Assembly (NCBI GenBank): GCA_037974665.1
Contig: CM075770.1
Location: 63,809,850-63,873,849 of the forward strand
Reading direction: 5' to 3'
Origin: Ehretia macrophylla
Taxonomy: Eukaryota; Streptophyta; Magnoliopsida; Boraginales; Ehretiaceae
DNA: 64,000 bases
The translations under genes and the position numbers were made by a program. Shown here piece after piece: positions 62,035 to 64,000 of this stretch (positions are counted from its first letter, which is position 1; every line of letters starts with the position of its first letter). Under the pieces are notes generated by a model that was not told the DNA's origin, did no database searches, and saw only the letters and a program-made list of their open reading frames with translations.

Positions 62035-62153
62035 GGGGTGCAACACGAGGACTTTCCAGTGGGTCACCCATCCTAGTACTACTCTCGCCCAAGCACGCTT
62101 AACTTTGGAGTTCTGATAGGATCCGGGGCATTAGTGCTGGTATGATCGCACCC
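62035..62153 (-). rRNA. 5S rRNA: 5S rRNA copy 49
   Basis: 119 bp. A box intact, C box 1. Confidence 0.89.
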
Positions 62154-62711
62154 GTCATGTTGATGGCACAATTCCTTTATGTGTTAACAGTTCACAGTAC
62201 AACCTAGAGAGATGGCCCATTCAGAAGGCCCAATGGGCTTAACGACAACCAATCCGCTTCAACAACACAACATCCTCGCAAGGAGTGATATCGACGCGTT
62301 GTAGGGCCCTCTAATGTCCCGCGAGTAAGGTTGTCGTGCTTTTAACAACTCACGACGTACGATCCGGGACGAAAAAACAGAGCTAAATAAGAAAAGTTGC
62401 CCGAAATTGATGAAAACGTTCAATTTTGGGCTCCACAAAGGGGCACAGCGAGCAAGCTGGCTGCCCCCGTCGTAGAGATCATGGATAGCTTTGCAACGGT
62501 ATGCTGTGCACTTCGTAACTCCTTACAGATCAAAAGTTATGGGCACCGGAGCGAAGGAGACCTGGTCACAAGCCCTACGCCCTAGGTTTGCTGGCCCAGC
62601 CTCTACATGAAGCGAAGTTGTCTTGCCCAAGGTGCCGTGGAATTCGAGAATAGAAATGTGGTGGATAAAGTATGTTGGCAACCCAAACCGGAGCAAAAAA
62701 AATTGAAAAGG

Positions 62712-62762
62712 GGGGTGCAACACGAGGACTTCACCAGGGGTCACCCATCCTAGTACTACTCT
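62712..62762 (-). pseudogene. 5S rRNA: 5S rRNA copy 50, 3' fragment
   Basis: Only the last 51 bp of the gene (C box and 3' end) remain. At 62762/62763 the sequence switches to an inverted LTR, so the A box and gene start are lost. Confidence 0.92.
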
Positions 62763-64000
62763 TAAGATTTAACACTTAACGTTTTGGCCTAAACTCCAAA
62801 ATTTCCCGAAAAACCGGCATTATAACGGCTGTAATTGGGCTCTTTGGTTTGGCCTAATTCTCTAAACACCTCAAATTTCTCTAATCTCAATTTCATTTCC
62901 AACTAGGATTACCATTTAACATCAATTGAAATGCCTATTGGTTATCTCGATGTCTCGTTTGATTTATAATCTAGCATGATATTATGTCTCGTTTGTTTGT
63001 TTATCCTCGTTACAAAAGTACCTGTTGATCTTAGCTTAATAGTGAGTACCTGTTTAAGATTGGATAAGTTCATTTACTTAGTCCTTAACTAATACGTCAT
63101 GACCTATTGTAAATACTAGCGGTAATAATAGCAAAAACGATCATAGTAGCGTCTAGCGTCAGTCTACTTAATATCAGTACAAACCAAAATTAGACCCCAA
63201 ATTACAACGGGGGTCTTTTTACATTACAAATAGCAAGCAACGTAAAAGAAATAGTCTTCAAGTAGCATAGAGTTCACAAGTAGCCACAATCACGCAAAGC
63301 ACACAAGACAGGCAATCACTCCAAGGATTCATCGTTAGGCACACCGTCCTCGGGTACCTGTTCTGGATCTTCTTCACCTGAGATGATAAAAGAGGGTGAG
63401 TCCTTATGAACTCAGTGAGGGGGAACGAGAAATAGGTTTTGAAACTCATTTTCCTGTCCAACTTATGAAATCCTTTTGCAAGCATGAATATAACAATAAT
63501 ATAAGTACAGGAACAGAAATACCAGTCTTTCCTCCCCGAGGTTCTCTAGGAACCAAGCGAGAGTACTTATACACATAGTAAAAGGATACAGTGAGCTTTT
63601 GCTCTCATATCAGTTCCAGAATTAGTTGTTGCGGCCGACTTCAAATCATTCCCCAAACACTCCAGGTGGGTGTACTCCAGATGTACCCCAAAATCCTACG
63701 ACCCAACTCTCCGAGGAAGTCTAGACCCCAAGCGAGAGAGGGAATTGGACCATGGTAGCCACGGTAGCATCGGCAAGCCCGATGCCACCCGGTATGCGTG
63801 AAACGTTATCATGCCAACAGGAAAGGTTGCAACCTTGTATGCAGTGCACATTTATGACATTAACATATCACGTTAGGAGGTCAACAAAGTAGGTTGCTTC
63901 CGGACAGTCATAAGATTGCACATTAACAAGTAAACAGGCATGGCACGATAAGACAAGTAATTTCACTTGAAAGGCATATAGAGTTATATGAACATTAAAC
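62763..64000 (-). mobile_element. Inverted, truncated LTR of the chromovirus family
   Basis: The reverse complement matches the 3' LTR from about 7311 to 8545. The last 82 bp of the LTR are missing at the 5S junction, and the other end runs out of the window. It includes a decayed copy of the LTR stem-loop region (about 63754-63810) and of the acceptor-like site (about 63377-63382). The small frames at 63258 and 63396 correspond to LTR sequence. Confidence 0.92.

Larger units (their letters stand above)
59619..62762 (-). repeat. 5S rDNA tandem array, block 3 (4 copies and a fragment)
   Basis: Copies 46-50, spaced 677-678 bp. It starts with the right CCGCC duplication (59619-59623) and continues the unit broken at 42746. 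The spacer before copy 46 lacks about 9 bp near 59706. It ends inside copy 50 at the inverted LTR. Spacer is mainly of the second type, with first-type features again near 61900-62020. Confidence 0.95.

Noticed and set aside
8735..62762. Cassandra-type retrotransposons, which carry 5S sequence in their LTRs, as an explanation for the repeated 5S
   Set aside because: Units have no tRNA primer site, no paired LTRs with TG...CA ends and no target duplications. They form a regular head-to-tail tandem with Pol III upstream and terminator signals, as in genuine 5S rDNA.
8628..62762. CRISPR-like or satellite array
   Set aside because: The repeat contains a clear 119 bp 5S gene with A and C boxes, and the period and gene sequence fit plant 5S rDNA.

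Overview
The window is nuclear plant DNA, almost certainly from a flowering plant, and lies in repeat-rich heterochromatin. It holds no host protein gene. Its backbone is a long tandem array of 5S ribosomal RNA genes, all on the minus strand. There are 49 full or nearly full gene copies plus one cut-off copy. The usual period is 677-680 bp: a 119 bp gene and a spacer of about 558 bp. The array is broken into three blocks (8628-20034, 23684-42746, 59619-62762) by long LTR retrotransposons.

Layout. 1-8627: the right part of an old Ty3/gypsy chromovirus of Tekay/Del type: the end of its 5' LTR, primer binding site, a gag-pol frame with nonsense and frameshift lesions, polypurine tract, and a complete 3.58 kb 3' LTR. 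8628-20034: 5S copies 1-17. 20035-23683: a second LTR of the same family with primer binding site and about 85 bp of leader, cut off and fused to 5S spacer. 23684-42746: 5S copies 18-45, with an unidentified 111 bp insert near the start. 42747-59618: a non-autonomous element with its own 5 bp target duplication (CCGCC). Its 3' LTR was hit by a second non-autonomous element (49686-59356, target duplication AGATA) that has three LTRs and two internal regions in tandem. 59619-62762: 5S copies 46-50. 62763-64000: an inverted, truncated LTR of the first family, running off the window.

The 5S units keep the expected parts: internal A and C boxes, a TATA-like ATAAAG near -25, and T runs just after the gene. 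No copy matches the plant consensus exactly by eye, and almost every CpG in the gene shows repeated change to TG or CA. This suggests a methylated, poorly homogenised and perhaps largely silent array. Neighbouring units are less alike than units several repeats apart, which reveals higher-order repeats: five units (about 3.4 kb) in the left block, and eight units (about 5.6 kb) in the middle block continuing across the nested insertion.

The most unusual signals are these higher-order repeats, the three-LTR tandem element, a stem-loop shared by two LTR families whose arms differ in sequence but still pair, intron-like splice signals at matching places in all three LTR families, and the degenerate TTGG-rich filler that replaces gag-pol in both non-autonomous elements. 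All comparisons were made by eye; no alignment or database search was run.
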